Origin: Maribacter polysaccharolyticus
GTDB taxonomy: Bacteria; Bacteroidota; Bacteroidia; Flavobacteriales; Flavobacteriaceae
NCBI RefSeq assembly: GCF_028882255.1
Contig: NZ_JARBUY010000002.1
Coordinates: 694,342 to 758,341 of the forward strand
Length of the DNA stretch: 64,000 nt
Direction of reading: 5' to 3'
Shown here: piece by piece, positions 44,969 through 53,463 of the stretch
How positions within the stretch are numbered: position 1 is the first letter of the stretch
Layout: each line of letters begins with the position of its first letter
Program-made: the position numbers and the translations under genes
The notes under the pieces: model-generated
What the model was told of the DNA's origin: nothing
Databases searched by the model: none
Seen by the model: the letters and a program-made list of their open reading frames with translations, nothing else

Positions 44969-45358
44969 ATGAAAACAACATTTAGAAAGATTACGGGCGT
45001 TGCACTTTTGTTAGGTGCATTATTATTATCAGGAACCACTTTTGCCCAACGGGGAGGACAAGGCGGGGGACAACAAGGACCACCTCCGATGCCGACCGAT
45101 GATGAGATCGTGGAAATGGTGAGTGAATTGGCCGATGGTATTTCATTGGATGAACTACAGGAAGCTGGAATATTGCAATTGTATCAGGACCATTTTGAAG
45201 AAGTGGAAAGTAAAATGAAATCAGGTAGACCAGATCGTGAGGAGATGGAGGCCTTGAAGAGCGACTTAGAGGATGGTGTGAATGCCCTTTTGAACGAGGA
45301 ACAACAGGAATTGTATAAAACATACCTGAAAAACAAACAGAAAAATGACCGAAGATAA
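44969..45358 (+). CDS. Spy/LTxxQ-like secreted protein, paralog 2
   Basis: The 129-residue protein has a cleavable signal peptide (LLLSGTTFAQ) and the sequence QRGGQGGGQQGPPPMPTDDEIVEMV, followed by the same helical domain (DHFEEVESKMKSGRPDREEMEALKSDLEDG) and LNEEQQELYKTY. It is closely related to the third paralog. It follows the first by 51 bases and probably shares its transcript. Confidence 0.8.
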   Translation: MKTTFRKITGVALLLGALLLSGTTFAQRGGQGGGQQGPPPMPTDDEIVEMVSELADGISLDELQEAGILQLYQDHFEEVESKMKSGRPDREEMEALKSDLEDGVNALLNEEQQELYKTYLKNKQKNDRR

Positions 45359-45521
45359 CTTCGGTCGGGCAAGGGAAGCTAGGATTTTTTGGAACGGGAA
45401 AAAGGATGGGGACATATAGGCGGAAAATATGGTTGACGAATCCGGGAACCATGGATAAAAGTTCGGGAAGTACTTGCCCAACAATTGAAAAGTTTAATAA
45501 GAACAAATAAAAAACAATAAA

Positions 45522-45911
45522 ATGAAAACAACAGTAAGAAAGATTACCAATGCAGCACTTTTACTATGTGCTTTGATGATTACAGGAACCACTTTTGCCC
45601 AAAGAGGTGGACAAGGCGGGGGACAACAAGGACCACCTCCTATGCCTTCCGATGATGAGATCGTGGAAATGGTAAGTGATCTGGCCGATGAGATTTCATT
45701 GGATGAGGGACAAGAAGCCGAAATTTTGGAATTGTACCAGGCACATTTTGAGGAAATGGAAAGTAAAATGGAATCCGGTAGGCCCGATCGTGACGAGATG
45801 GAGGCATTAATGAGCGATTTCGAGGAAGATGTGAATGCCGTTTTGACCGATGAACAACAGAAACTGTATAAAAAATACCTCAAAAACAATAGACCTCAAG
45901 GCAGGAACTAA
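45522..45911 (+). CDS. Spy/LTxxQ-like secreted protein, paralog 3
   Basis: The 129-residue protein is nearly the same length and sequence as paralog 2: signal peptide to TTFAQ, QGPPPMPSDDEIVEMVSDLADEISLDEGQEAEILELYQAHFEEMESKMESG, and LTDEQQKLYKKY. The 163-base gap upstream holds only weak half-site-like sequence (GTTGACGAATC at 45432). Confidence 0.8.
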   Translation: MKTTVRKITNAALLLCALMITGTTFAQRGGQGGGQQGPPPMPSDDEIVEMVSDLADEISLDEGQEAEILELYQAHFEEMESKMESGRPDRDEMEALMSDFEEDVNAVLTDEQQKLYKKYLKNNRPQGRN

Positions 45912-45960
45912 AGGTGCCTTGAAACAATGTTAAGGAATCAATACCCGAATAGTGGCAATT

Positions 45961-46185
45961 ATGGAACATGGAAGATGGAATGAAAGGATTGGGCTATCGG
46001 GTATTTCAATGATATTTCTGCTCTTACTTCATTTGCCTATGGGCTGTAGTGAGGATGAAAAGGAAAATTCCGATAAGCTACAAATAGCTATAGGTCGGGA
46101 TGGAATATCCGATCAAGCGGCTGTCGTTTTTGAAGCAGCCAAAGATAGGAGGAGTCCAGTTAATGATGATACGGGGAATGAATAA
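45961..46185 (+). CDS. Small lipoprotein, 74 aa
   Basis: The product MEHGRWNERIGLSGISMIF... has a hydrophobic stretch and a lipobox-like LPMGC, followed by an acidic, polar tail (SEDEKENSDKLQIAIG). The ATG at 45961 is preferred to the GTG at 45952. It follows paralog 3 by 49 bases and ends before a terminator. No homology is recognised. Confidence 0.45.
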   Translation: MEHGRWNERIGLSGISMIFLLLLHLPMGCSEDEKENSDKLQIAIGRDGISDQAAVVFEAAKDRRSPVNDDTGNE

Positions 46186-46232
46186 AAATATAAGCATGGC
46201 AATACCTATAAATTGATTGCGTATGGTAGAAA

Positions 46233-46277
46233 AATAGTTGTTTGGTTGAGTTAGTTTAGTTAAAGGCACGTTGGTTT
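46233..46277 (+). repeat. 45-bp duplicated segment, copy A
   Basis: This is 42/45 identical to 46971-47015; the first 32 bases are the same. It runs into the left arm of a terminator in both places. It marks duplication of a gene-plus-terminator unit. Confidence 0.7.
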
Positions 46278-46302
46278 CGAAAGAACCAGCGTGTTTTTTT
46301 TT
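46264..46302 (+). terminator. Rho-independent terminator after the small lipoprotein gene
   Basis: CACGTTGGTT (46267-46276) pairs with AACCAGCGTG (46284-46293) with one G-U pair and runs into a nine-base T-run. Confidence 0.75.
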
Positions 46303-46339
46303 GTTCTAAAAACCCTGCATCCATGAAGTATCCATATTC

Positions 46340-46402
46340 GTAGATAAAATCTTCCAATTCGTTGATTTTGCTTTTTTTCGATGGCAAACTTCAGTTACTT
46401 AG
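46340..46402 (+). promoter_or_regulatory. LytTR-type operator and promoter, copy 2
   Basis: GTAGAT at 46340 and GTTGAT at 46361 are 21 bp apart with GATAAAATC between; TTTTG follows and TTACTTAG is at 46395-46402, the same offset (34 bases from the second half-site) as in copy 1. The ATG of Spy-like paralog 4 is 25 bases beyond. Confidence 0.6.
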
Positions 46403-46426
46403 AGTCAATATTAAAAAGCAATAGGT

Positions 46427-46810
46427 ATGAAATCCTTTATGGGAAAAATGGGAAGATCAATGCTGGTCTTACTGGTGGTCACCTCGGTAGCATGCCGGCA
46501 ACAAAAGGGGCAAGAAGGTAGACAACAAGGACCTCCGCCAATGCCAAACGATGCTGAAATAGTTGAAATGGTAGGGGAGTTGTCCAAGAGCATCTCACTC
46601 GACGAAAGTCAGGAAACTCGAGTATTGGAGCTGTACCAGGAGCATTTTAAGGAAATGGAAAGTAAAATGGAATCCGGTAGGCCCGATCGGGATGAAATGG
46701 AAGCTCTAAAGAGCAAGTTCGAGAATGCCGTGAATGCGGTTTTGACCGAGGAACAACAAGGTTTGTTCAAGGATTACCAAAAGAACATTCGAAGAAAAGA
46801 ACGAAGATAG
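46427..46810 (+). CDS. Spy/LTxxQ-like lipoprotein, paralog 4
   Basis: The 127-residue protein has a lipobox ending at Cys23 (VTSVACRQ), QQGPPPMPNDAEIVEMVGELSKSISLDESQETRVLELYQEHFKEMESKMESG, then RPDRDEMEALKSKFENAVNAVLTEEQQGLFKDY. It keeps all features of paralogs 2 and 3 but is a lipoprotein like paralog 1. It has its own promoter of the LytTR type. Confidence 0.8.
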   Translation: MKSFMGKMGRSMLVLLVVTSVACRQQKGQEGRQQGPPPMPNDAEIVEMVGELSKSISLDESQETRVLELYQEHFKEMESKMESGRPDRDEMEALKSKFENAVNAVLTEEQQGLFKDYQKNIRRKERR

Positions 46811-46970
46811 CCTTTTCGGATTTTGAGGAAGGCAATATTAAAAGGGCCGGTATTTATATGCCGATGTCATTGACATAAGCTTAAAGACGTTCAGACAATC
46901 GAAAGTACGGAACGTTAGAAGAATTTAATAAGATTGATAATTAATTTTAATTGTGTGCCTATGGTTGAAT

Positions 46971-47015
46971 AATAGTTGTTTGGTTGAGTTAGTTTAGTTA
47001 AAAGCACGCCGGTTT
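46971..47015 (+). repeat. 45-bp duplicated segment, copy B
   Basis: See copy A at 46233-46277. Three substitutions at the terminator stem differ from it. Confidence 0.7.
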
Positions 47016-47039
47016 TATTAGAACTGGCGTGCTTTTTTT
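47000..47039 (+). terminator. Rho-independent terminator after Spy-like paralog 4
   Basis: AAAGCACGCCGGTT (47001-47014) pairs with AACTGGCGTGCTTT (47022-47035) with one G-U pair; the T-run follows to 47039. Confidence 0.8.
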
Positions 47040-47077
47040 GTATCCGAAATCGAAGGATGTTGTCGATTCCTGAATTG

Positions 47078-47140
47078 GTTGATGAAATCCCCCAGTTTGT
47101 TGATTATAATTTAACCTTAACATAACCTTTCGTTAATTGG
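47078..47140 (+). promoter_or_regulatory. LytTR-type operator and promoter, copy 3
   Basis: GTTGAT at 47078 and GTTGAT at 47099 are 21 bp apart with GATGAAATC between. A -7-like TTAATTGG is at 47133-47140, again 34 bases from the second half-site. The VTC gene starts 19 bases beyond. Confidence 0.6.
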
Positions 47141-47158
47141 TCTATTATTTAAAAGACC

Positions 47159-47896
47159 ATGAATCAGATAATCAACGCTTTTGACAGTATTTCCCTCGAA
47201 GAGATGAATAACGTTGCTTTGATGAAAAGGACCGATACAAAATTCATTGTGCATAAAAAAGAATTGATTTCGGTTTTAAAGAAAATCATTCAAGATTACA
47301 AAGTCCTCGAGATAAAGGGTAATAGGATCATGACCTATGCCTCGCTTTACTTTGATACCCCTGCCAAGAAATTCTATTATGACCATCATAACGGAAAGGT
47401 GAATAGGACTAAGGTCAGGATGCGTAAATATGTGGAATCGGATATTTGTTTTCTAGAGGTAAAACAAAAAGACGGTAGGGGGAAAACAAAAAAGACCAGG
47501 ACCTCGATAAATGATTTTGAAATGGATTTATCCGATACGTCTATTGATTTTATCCAGAATGTAACCCATGAATCCTATGATCTGGAACCCATTATCTGGA
47601 ATAAATTCAATCGGATCACCCTTGTGAATAAAACGGCCAAGGAGCGTTTGACCATAGACTTGAACGTTTCCTTCAAAATAAACAACACCTTCAAGACCTA
47701 TGATAATTTGGTGATTATCGAAGTGAAACAGGAACGGTTCAATAGAACCTCTCCGGTAGTCAGACAGTTGAAAGAGCATCAGACAAACCCTTACGGCCTT
47801 AGTAAGTACTGTATCGGAATGATCAGTGTTTACGAGGATTTAAAGTACAATCGATTTAAGAGAAAAATATTAAAAATAAATAAGATAACAGCTTAA
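47159..47896 (+). CDS. VTC-domain protein (polyphosphate polymerase fold)
   Basis: The 245-residue soluble protein has the VTC/CYTH-like tunnel signature: KRTDTKFIV, SLYFDT, HHNGKVNRTKVRMRKY, FLEVKQK, LTIDLNVSF and IIEVKQE near residues 22, 61, 75, 100, 160 and 182. The basic tunnel residues (Lys, Arg) and acidic metal ligands in alternating strands are kept. In yeast the Vtc4 domain makes polyphosphate from ATP. In bacteria such proteins are found next to DUF4956 and CotH genes, with unproven activity. It starts a five-gene run with DUF4956, DUF2490-like, Cthe_2159-like and CotH genes. Confidence 0.85.
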   Translation: MNQIINAFDSISLEEMNNVALMKRTDTKFIVHKKELISVLKKIIQDYKVLEIKGNRIMTYASLYFDTPAKKFYYDHHNGKVNRTKVRMRKYVESDICFLEVKQKDGRGKTKKTRTSINDFEMDLSDTSIDFIQNVTHESYDLEPIIWNKFNRITLVNKTAKERLTIDLNVSFKINNTFKTYDNLVIIEVKQERFNRTSPVVRQLKEHQTNPYGLSKYCIGMISVYEDLKYNRFKRKILKINKITA

Positions 47897-47902
47897 CGAC
47901 CT

Positions 47903-48505
47903 ATGGAATTTTTAGATATCCCCCTTTTTGACGATGATTTTTTTAAAATGATGTTCAGGTTTGTCCTAAACTTCACCTTCTTGACCGTGATCATTCGTTT
48001 TGTGTATTATCCTTTTTCCAAACGAAAGGATTATGTTTTTACCTATTACCTGATAAGTCTTATCGTATTTTTTCTCTGTTTCACCTTGAAAAAATATAAT
48101 CTCGATATAGGAATGGCCCTTGGGTTGTTCGCCATCTTCGGAATTATACGTTATAGGACCGATCCCATCGATATTAAGGAAATGACCTATTTGTTCGTGG
48201 TTATCGGGGTATCGGTGATCAATTCTTTGGCGAACAAGAAAATGAGCTATTCCGAGATCATAGCCGCCAACGTACTCATCATAGTCGTTTTAGTCGCCAT
48301 AGAGCGATATTGGGCCTTAAAACAGGAAGAATCCAAATCGATCATCTACGAAAATATCGAGAATATCAAACCTGAGAATTATGGGGTGCTCAAAAGCGAT
48401 CTTGAACAGCGGACAGGGCTGTCGATCAACAAAATCAATATCGGTAAGATAGATTTTTTAAAGGACACTGCGGAAGTGACCATATTCTATTTTAAGAACA
48501 GCTAA
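47903..48505 (+). CDS. DUF4956 membrane protein
   Basis: A 200-residue protein with about four membrane helices (first 125 residues) and a cytoplasmic C-terminal alpha/beta domain (SIIYENIENIKPENYGVLKSDLEQRTGLSINKINIGKIDFLKDTAEVTIFYF). This is the DUF4956 layout. The family occurs beside VTC-domain genes. It starts 6 bases after the VTC stop. Confidence 0.85.
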   Translation: MEFLDIPLFDDDFFKMMFRFVLNFTFLTVIIRFVYYPFSKRKDYVFTYYLISLIVFFLCFTLKKYNLDIGMALGLFAIFGIIRYRTDPIDIKEMTYLFVVIGVSVINSLANKKMSYSEIIAANVLIIVVLVAIERYWALKQEESKSIIYENIENIKPENYGVLKSDLEQRTGLSINKINIGKIDFLKDTAEVTIFYFKNS

Positions 48506-48523
48506 CGAACAAAAATATACCCT

Positions 48524-49240
48524 ATGGAATTGATACATAGTAAAAACCTCCAATATGTTGCCTTGATAGTTGCTCTAATGATAGGGGTTTCCGGTTTTTC
48601 CCAAACGGAGGATACCGATGATCTTCAAAGTTGGACGGCAATAAGTCTCAAATATAAATTGAATAAAAAATGGTCTTTCGAATTGGAGGAGCAATTGCGA
48701 TTGGATGCGAATATTTCGGAAGTGAGCGAATATTTCACCGAGATCGATGCGGAATACTCCATTTCAAAAAGCTTTGATATCGGAGGTGGATTGCGGTATG
48801 TACGGGAGAATGATAATGAAGGCAATGTTCAAGGGTATGAAAACCACCTGAGGTTTCATATAGATGCCTCATACAAACATAAGATAAATGCATTTTCACT
48901 TAAATACAGATTGCGCTATCAGAACAAGAATGAATTGGGTGTGGATGCTTCCGAAGGTGATTATGCGAAACAGAATATTCGTTTCAAAACTTCTGTTGGA
49001 TACGATTTTAAGAACTGGAAGTTGGATCCTGAATTCTCCGCTGAAATATTCAATCACTTTGAAGAAGGTGAGGACAATGGCTTCAGTAAATACAGATTGA
49101 CCTTAGGCACTGATTATAAAATAAAAAAGTATGGCAAAATCGGCCTTTTTTATAGAATGGAAAAGGAATTGAATGTCGATTTGCCCGAAACGGCCCATAT
49201 TATCGGGTTAAAATACGCTTATACTATTAAAAACAAGTAA
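48524..49240 (+). CDS. DUF2490-like outer-membrane barrel protein
   Basis: The 238-residue protein has a signal peptide (ends GFSQ) and a regular pattern of amphipathic beta-strands (WTAISLKYKLNKKWSFELEEQLRLD; RFHIDASYKHKINAFSLKYRLRYQNK; GKIGLFYRMEKELNV), matching DUF2490. A porin-like or barrel role is likely. It lies between DUF4956 and the beta-helix gene and may form the outer-membrane exit for them. Confidence 0.75.
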   Translation: MELIHSKNLQYVALIVALMIGVSGFSQTEDTDDLQSWTAISLKYKLNKKWSFELEEQLRLDANISEVSEYFTEIDAEYSISKSFDIGGGLRYVRENDNEGNVQGYENHLRFHIDASYKHKINAFSLKYRLRYQNKNELGVDASEGDYAKQNIRFKTSVGYDFKNWKLDPEFSAEIFNHFEEGEDNGFSKYRLTLGTDYKIKKYGKIGLFYRMEKELNVDLPETAHIIGLKYAYTIKNK

Positions 49241-49241
49241 A

Positions 49242-50975
49242 ATGAAAGTAAGAAATCTAAACATACCATCCCTTTTAGGCATGTTGTTGTTCGCAACACT
49301 CACCTTTCAAGGTTGTTCCGATGATGAAGACACTGTTTATGATACCGATTCCACTTATTCGGAGAGTACGGAGGATACTGCTACCGATGACGACATTACG
49401 ATTGCGGAAGTAGGGGAGACCCATGAAGAAGATAGCGACTATGTGTGGGACGCTTCCAGCGTGGTTTATATTACCTTGAACGGTTCTTCGATTACCGTTG
49501 ATGGTGATGGGGCGACGGTTGATGGTAGCGAGGTGACGATAGGCTCGGCCGGTAATTATGAAATTACAGGGACCTTATCCGATGGTCAGATTACCGTGGA
49601 TACCGACGATGAAGAAACCGTACGTCTTATTTTGAACAGCGTTGATATAACCAACACTTCAGGTTCCCCTATAAACATTGCCAGTTCGGAAAAAACAATC
49701 GTTATACTCTCCGAGAATACGATCAACGAATTGACCGATACGAACAACTATGTTTATGATGAGGATGAAGATGAGCCCAATGCCACACTTTTCAGTGACG
49801 ATGACCTCACCATATACGGGGAGGGTGCCCTCATCGTCAATGCAAATTACAATGATGGTATTGCCAGTAAGGACGGTTTGGTGATCGCGAGTGGTAACCT
49901 AACGGTGAATGCCGTGGATGACGGTATTCGTGGTAAGGATTATTTATATGTAAAAGATGGGTACATCGTGGTAAATGCAGAAGGTGATGGGTTGATATCG
50001 GACAATGATGAAGATACGAACACCGGATGGGTACTTATCGATGGGGGTGCCTTCGTGATCACGGCCGATGGGGATGGTATTTTTGCCGAATCGGTGGTGG
50101 AGATTACCTACGGTGATTTCACTATAGTGACCGGTGGGGGCCATACAAGCTCATTAGGTACCGATGATTCGGCCAAAGGAATTAAGTCCGGCGGGAATAT
50201 CCTTATCGAAGACGGTATTTTCGATATCGATTCTGCAGATGATAATTTACATGCAAGTTATGATATTACCATTACTACGGGAACCTTTACCTTGGCTACC
50301 GGGGATGATTCCATCCATGCGGATGACGCGGTGGAAATCGATGGGGGGACATTTGATATCACCGATGCCGTAGAGGGTATTGAAGCACCCGATATTATCA
50401 TCAGTGATGGGGAAATATATATCAATAGCAGTGATGATGCCATTAATGCAGCAGGCAATACAAACAATTTCCTTTATATAAATGGGGGGTATATCGTTAT
50501 TACCAGTAGTGGTGATGGCTTGGACGCCAACGGCGATATAGAAATGACAGGCGGTACGGTAATTGTCAACGGCCCAACTTCCCAAAGTAATAGTCCGATA
50601 GATTACGATGGTACCTTTTATCTGAATGGGGGCTTCCTGGTCGCCTCTGGCTATGGATCTAATATGGATGAGGCAGGAAGTAATGTATCGGACCAAAATT
50701 CCTTACTCGTGAAATTATCGTCGACACAATCGGCCGGAAAGCTATTTCATATCGAGAATGGTTCCGGAGAGGAAATTTTAACCTTTGCCCCGGAAAAAGC
50801 CTATAAGTCGATCGTGTTCTCTTCATCCGAATTAAGTACCGGAAGCTATACGATTTATTTGGGAGGAAGCTCAACAGGGACGGTAACCGATGGGGTCTAT
50901 GAAGGTGGAACCTATACCCCGGGAACCCAATATGATACTTTTAGCGTATCGGGTACGGTGACAACAGTCGATTAA
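49242..50975 (+). CDS. Cthe_2159-like (DUF4353) beta-helix carbohydrate-binding lipoprotein
   Basis: The 577-residue lipoprotein (Cys25, LTFQGCSDDED) is acidic and has a long run of Asp/Gly-rich beta units (for example GNYEITGTLSDGQITVDTDDE; GDGIFAESVVEITYGDFTIVTGGG). This matches the Cthe_2159 family, whose founding member binds acidic pectin-type sugars with a right-handed parallel beta-helix and calcium. The binding target here is unknown. It is 2 bases after the preceding stop and directly upstream of the CotH gene. Confidence 0.85.
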   Translation: MKVRNLNIPSLLGMLLFATLTFQGCSDDEDTVYDTDSTYSESTEDTATDDDITIAEVGETHEEDSDYVWDASSVVYITLNGSSITVDGDGATVDGSEVTIGSAGNYEITGTLSDGQITVDTDDEETVRLILNSVDITNTSGSPINIASSEKTIVILSENTINELTDTNNYVYDEDEDEPNATLFSDDDLTIYGEGALIVNANYNDGIASKDGLVIASGNLTVNAVDDGIRGKDYLYVKDGYIVVNAEGDGLISDNDEDTNTGWVLIDGGAFVITADGDGIFAESVVEITYGDFTIVTGGGHTSSLGTDDSAKGIKSGGNILIEDGIFDIDSADDNLHASYDITITTGTFTLATGDDSIHADDAVEIDGGTFDITDAVEGIEAPDIIISDGEIYINSSDDAINAAGNTNNFLYINGGYIVITSSGDGLDANGDIEMTGGTVIVNGPTSQSNSPIDYDGTFYLNGGFLVASGYGSNMDEAGSNVSDQNSLLVKLSSTQSAGKLFHIENGSGEEILTFAPEKAYKSIVFSSSELSTGSYTIYLGGSSTGTVTDGVYEGGTYTPGTQYDTFSVSGTVTTVD

Positions 50976-51001
50976 AATATTAACCGATAAATACTCAATC
51001 C

Positions 51002-52444
51002 ATGAAAAAATCAGTTTTTAGAATGCCAACCCTGGTCGGTGTCACGCTAATGGGATCCTTACTGTTCTTGAATTGTTCGGATAATGATTCCGCTACCTAT
51101 GGCGATAGTACGGGCTCTTCGGATTCCGATACCACCGTAGTTATCGATGATACGGATTTTGATCCGGTCGATTGGACGACCGAGACGCATAGCAACGATG
51201 TGGATCCTAATTTCGATGAGGTTTTTGATGATACGGAAGTAAAGCGATTCGATTTTGTTATTTCAGAAGAGAACTGGGCAGCTATGTTGGCCGATATGAC
51301 CGACATGTATGGGACCTTTGGCCGTTCAAGTGGTGGACTATCCGATTTTTCCGATGAGGATCCCATATTCGTGCCGGGATCGGTTTTCTATAACGGTATC
51401 GAATGGTATAAAGTGGGCTTGCGGTTCAAAGGAAATTCCAGTCTCCAAAGTGCTTGGCAATCCGGGGTCCTTAAATTGGCCTTTAAAATGGATTTTGATG
51501 AGTATGAGGATGATTATCCCCAGATAAAAAACCAACGCTTTTACGGGTTTAAAAAGTTTAGCTTAAAGAATAACTATAATGACAGCTCTTTTTTAAGGGA
51601 AAAAGTAGCCGCCGAAGTGTTTGAAAATTCCGGATTGGCGGTTTCCCATACCGGTTTTTATACGCTTTATGTAGATCATGGGGACGGCCCCGAGTATTTC
51701 GGATTGTACACTTTGGTCGAGGAAGTCGATAATACGGTTATAGATACCCAATTCACCAGTGATGACGGTAACCTATATAAACCCGAGGATTATGGGGCAA
51801 GTTTTGAGGAAGGTACATTTAATGAGGATGGATTTGTAAAAAAGACCAATGAGGATGAGGCCGATTGGAGTGATGTCGAAAGCGTGTTTACCGCCTTGCA
51901 TTCCGCTACAAGAACCACGGATCCCGAAGCATGGCGTACAGGTTTGGAAGCCGTTTTCGATGTGGATACTTTTTTGAATTATTTGGCTGTAAATACGGTC
52001 ATCCAAAACTGGGATACCTATGGTAGAATGGAACATAATTATTATCTGTACAATAATCCGGACAATAGTTTACTGACCTGGATTCCTTGGGATAACAACG
52101 AAGCCCTTCAAGAGGGGAATATGGGGGGTTCCTTGAGTTTGGATTTTTCAGATCTTTCCAGTAGTTCCGACTGGCCATTGATTGGGTATTTGTATGAAGA
52201 TGAGGTGTATAAGGCCAAGTATGATGCTTATGTCGAGGCGGTTATAGGAGGCCCTTTTGAAACCACTTATATCCAAGGGGTTTACGATACTTATTCCAGT
52301 TTGGTGGAACCTTATGCGACTTCGGAAGAAAGCGGATACACCTTTTTAAACAGTAGTAGTTCGTTTTATTCCGCTATTTCAACACTTAAATCCCATGCCT
52401 CAAGTCGGGCATCGGCAGTAAGCAGCTATCTGTCGAAACAATAG
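51002..52444 (+). CDS. CotH-kinase family lipoprotein
   Basis: The 480-residue lipoprotein (Cys25, FLNCSDND) has the CotH kinase fold. The motif sequence RFKGNSSLQSAW is followed by KKFSLKNNYNDSSFLREKVAAEVF (catalytic Lys region), YFGLYTLVEEVD, and the NTVIQNWDTYGRMEHNYYLYNN...TWIPWDNNEAL stretch in which the two metal or base Asp residues lie. CotH enzymes are secreted protein kinases in spore coats; here it is probably periplasmic or surface-exposed. It closes the VTC run. Confidence 0.85.
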   Translation: MKKSVFRMPTLVGVTLMGSLLFLNCSDNDSATYGDSTGSSDSDTTVVIDDTDFDPVDWTTETHSNDVDPNFDEVFDDTEVKRFDFVISEENWAAMLADMTDMYGTFGRSSGGLSDFSDEDPIFVPGSVFYNGIEWYKVGLRFKGNSSLQSAWQSGVLKLAFKMDFDEYEDDYPQIKNQRFYGFKKFSLKNNYNDSSFLREKVAAEVFENSGLAVSHTGFYTLYVDHGDGPEYFGLYTLVEEVDNTVIDTQFTSDDGNLYKPEDYGASFEEGTFNEDGFVKKTNEDEADWSDVESVFTALHSATRTTDPEAWRTGLEAVFDVDTFLNYLAVNTVIQNWDTYGRMEHNYYLYNNPDNSLLTWIPWDNNEALQEGNMGGSLSLDFSDLSSSSDWPLIGYLYEDEVYKAKYDAYVEAVIGGPFETTYIQGVYDTYSSLVEPYATSEESGYTFLNSSSSFYSAISTLKSHASSRASAVSSYLSKQ

Positions 52445-52489
52445 TTCAAATGGCAAGAAAACTGTAATTTTGAAGGTTTTAAAATAATG

Positions 52490-52522
52490 GGCAGCTTTAA
52501 ACTTTTTGGGTTTAAAGCTGTC
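52490..52522 (+). promoter_or_regulatory. 13-bp stem hairpin between CotH and PepSY genes
   Basis: CAGCTTTAAAC (52492-52502) pairs with GTTTAAAGCTG (52510-52520), extended by GG/TC pairs, around a 7-base loop. No T-run follows, so it is either a weak terminator or an mRNA structure separating the VTC-CotH run from the redox genes. Confidence 0.5.
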
Positions 52523-52547
52523 TAAGGTATAGGTTAAAAATAAAGAT

Positions 52548-53066
52548 ATGAAACGTACGAAATCAATAAGCTTTTATATGCGGATTTTTCATCGCTATTT
52601 AGGTTTTTTCTTGGCAGGGATTATGGCGGTTTACGCCTTTAGTGGCATTATTCTCATATTTCGGGAAACCGATTTTTTGAAAAGTGAGAAAAGGGTTGAG
52701 AAGAAAATAGCGGTCGGGCTGACTTCCGAAACATTGGGTAGGGCTTTGCATATGAAAAAATTACAAGTTGCCAAGGAAGAAGGTAATGTGCTGTATTTCA
52801 ATGACGGAACCTATAACAGCGTGACGGGAGATGTAAAATACACCTCAAATGATCTGCCGGCGGTAATCATGAAACTCAATCAATTACATAAGGCAAGCAC
52901 CAACCAGCCCTTGTTTTGGTTGAACATCTTTTTTGGAGTATCATTGTTCTTCTTCGTCGTTTCTTCATTCTTAATGTTCAAACCGAAAAACAAAACCTTA
53001 AAAGAAGGGGTTTATGTCTCCGTGGTTGGGGTCGCATTAACGATTTTATTGGTGTTTTTGTCATAA
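52548..53066 (+). CDS. PepSY-associated membrane protein
   Basis: The 172-residue protein has an N-terminal membrane helix (FHRYLGFFLAGIMAVYAFSGIILIF), a periplasmic PepSY-like middle (residues about 60-115) and a further membrane segment, as in PepSY-associated TM proteins that take part in iron reduction or siderophore handling. It stands just before the ferredoxin and ferric-reductase-like genes. His15 and His114 may be heme or metal ligands, which is inference. Confidence 0.8.
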   Translation: MKRTKSISFYMRIFHRYLGFFLAGIMAVYAFSGIILIFRETDFLKSEKRVEKKIAVGLTSETLGRALHMKKLQVAKEEGNVLYFNDGTYNSVTGDVKYTSNDLPAVIMKLNQLHKASTNQPLFWLNIFFGVSLFFFVVSSFLMFKPKNKTLKEGVYVSVVGVALTILLVFLS

Positions 53067-53463
53067 ATAAAAGGAGGTAGGATTTATAGGTATAAAACCG
53101 AAATAGCCCTTAATTCAGTTGCAGGCTGTTTTGTTTTTTTACTGTGCCATTCAGTGATCGATCGGTTCTTGGATCGAAGATCGCTTTATGGTTTTTTTTT
53201 GTTTTTGAAATGTGATCCGGAACGTATGTTGATTTACTAAGGCGAAGGGTCTTAGTGTCTTTCCTTGCCCTTGTTCAAAGGTGGTTTTTCTTAAATGTCA
53301 TTCCCGTGGTATCCCTTGGTATTCCCTTCATTTCCAATTCCCCATTTTTTTTGTAGTTGTGATATGCCATTTGGTTGATAAAGTCTTTTTGCCCGTCGAT
53401 TCCAGTTTCAAATAATAGGGATGTGCTGTTACTTTGATAAGGAAATAGTAATAGATCTTGATT
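53067..53463. other. Intergenic stretch, 397 bases
   Basis: It holds a LytTR-type promoter (53374-53436) and no recognisable gene. Confidence 0.5.
53374..53436 (+). promoter_or_regulatory. LytTR-type operator and promoter, copy 4
   Basis: GTTGAT at 53374 and GTCGAT at 53395 are 21 bp apart with GATAAAGTC between. A perfect TTACTTTG is at 53429-53436, 34 bases from the second half-site. The ferredoxin ATG is 28 bases further on. It is about 6.3 kb from copy 3 yet keeps the same spacing. Confidence 0.6.

Larger units (their letters stand above)
46811..47158. other. Intergenic stretch, 348 bases
   Basis: It holds the duplicated 45-bp segment (46971-47015), a terminator (47000-47039) and a LytTR-type promoter (47078-47140). 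I see no gene. Confidence 0.5.

Noticed and set aside
45432-45458. GTTGAC/GGATAA pair resembling the LytTR half-sites upstream of Spy-like paralog 3
   Set aside because: The second half-site and the -7 element at the fixed offset do not match.
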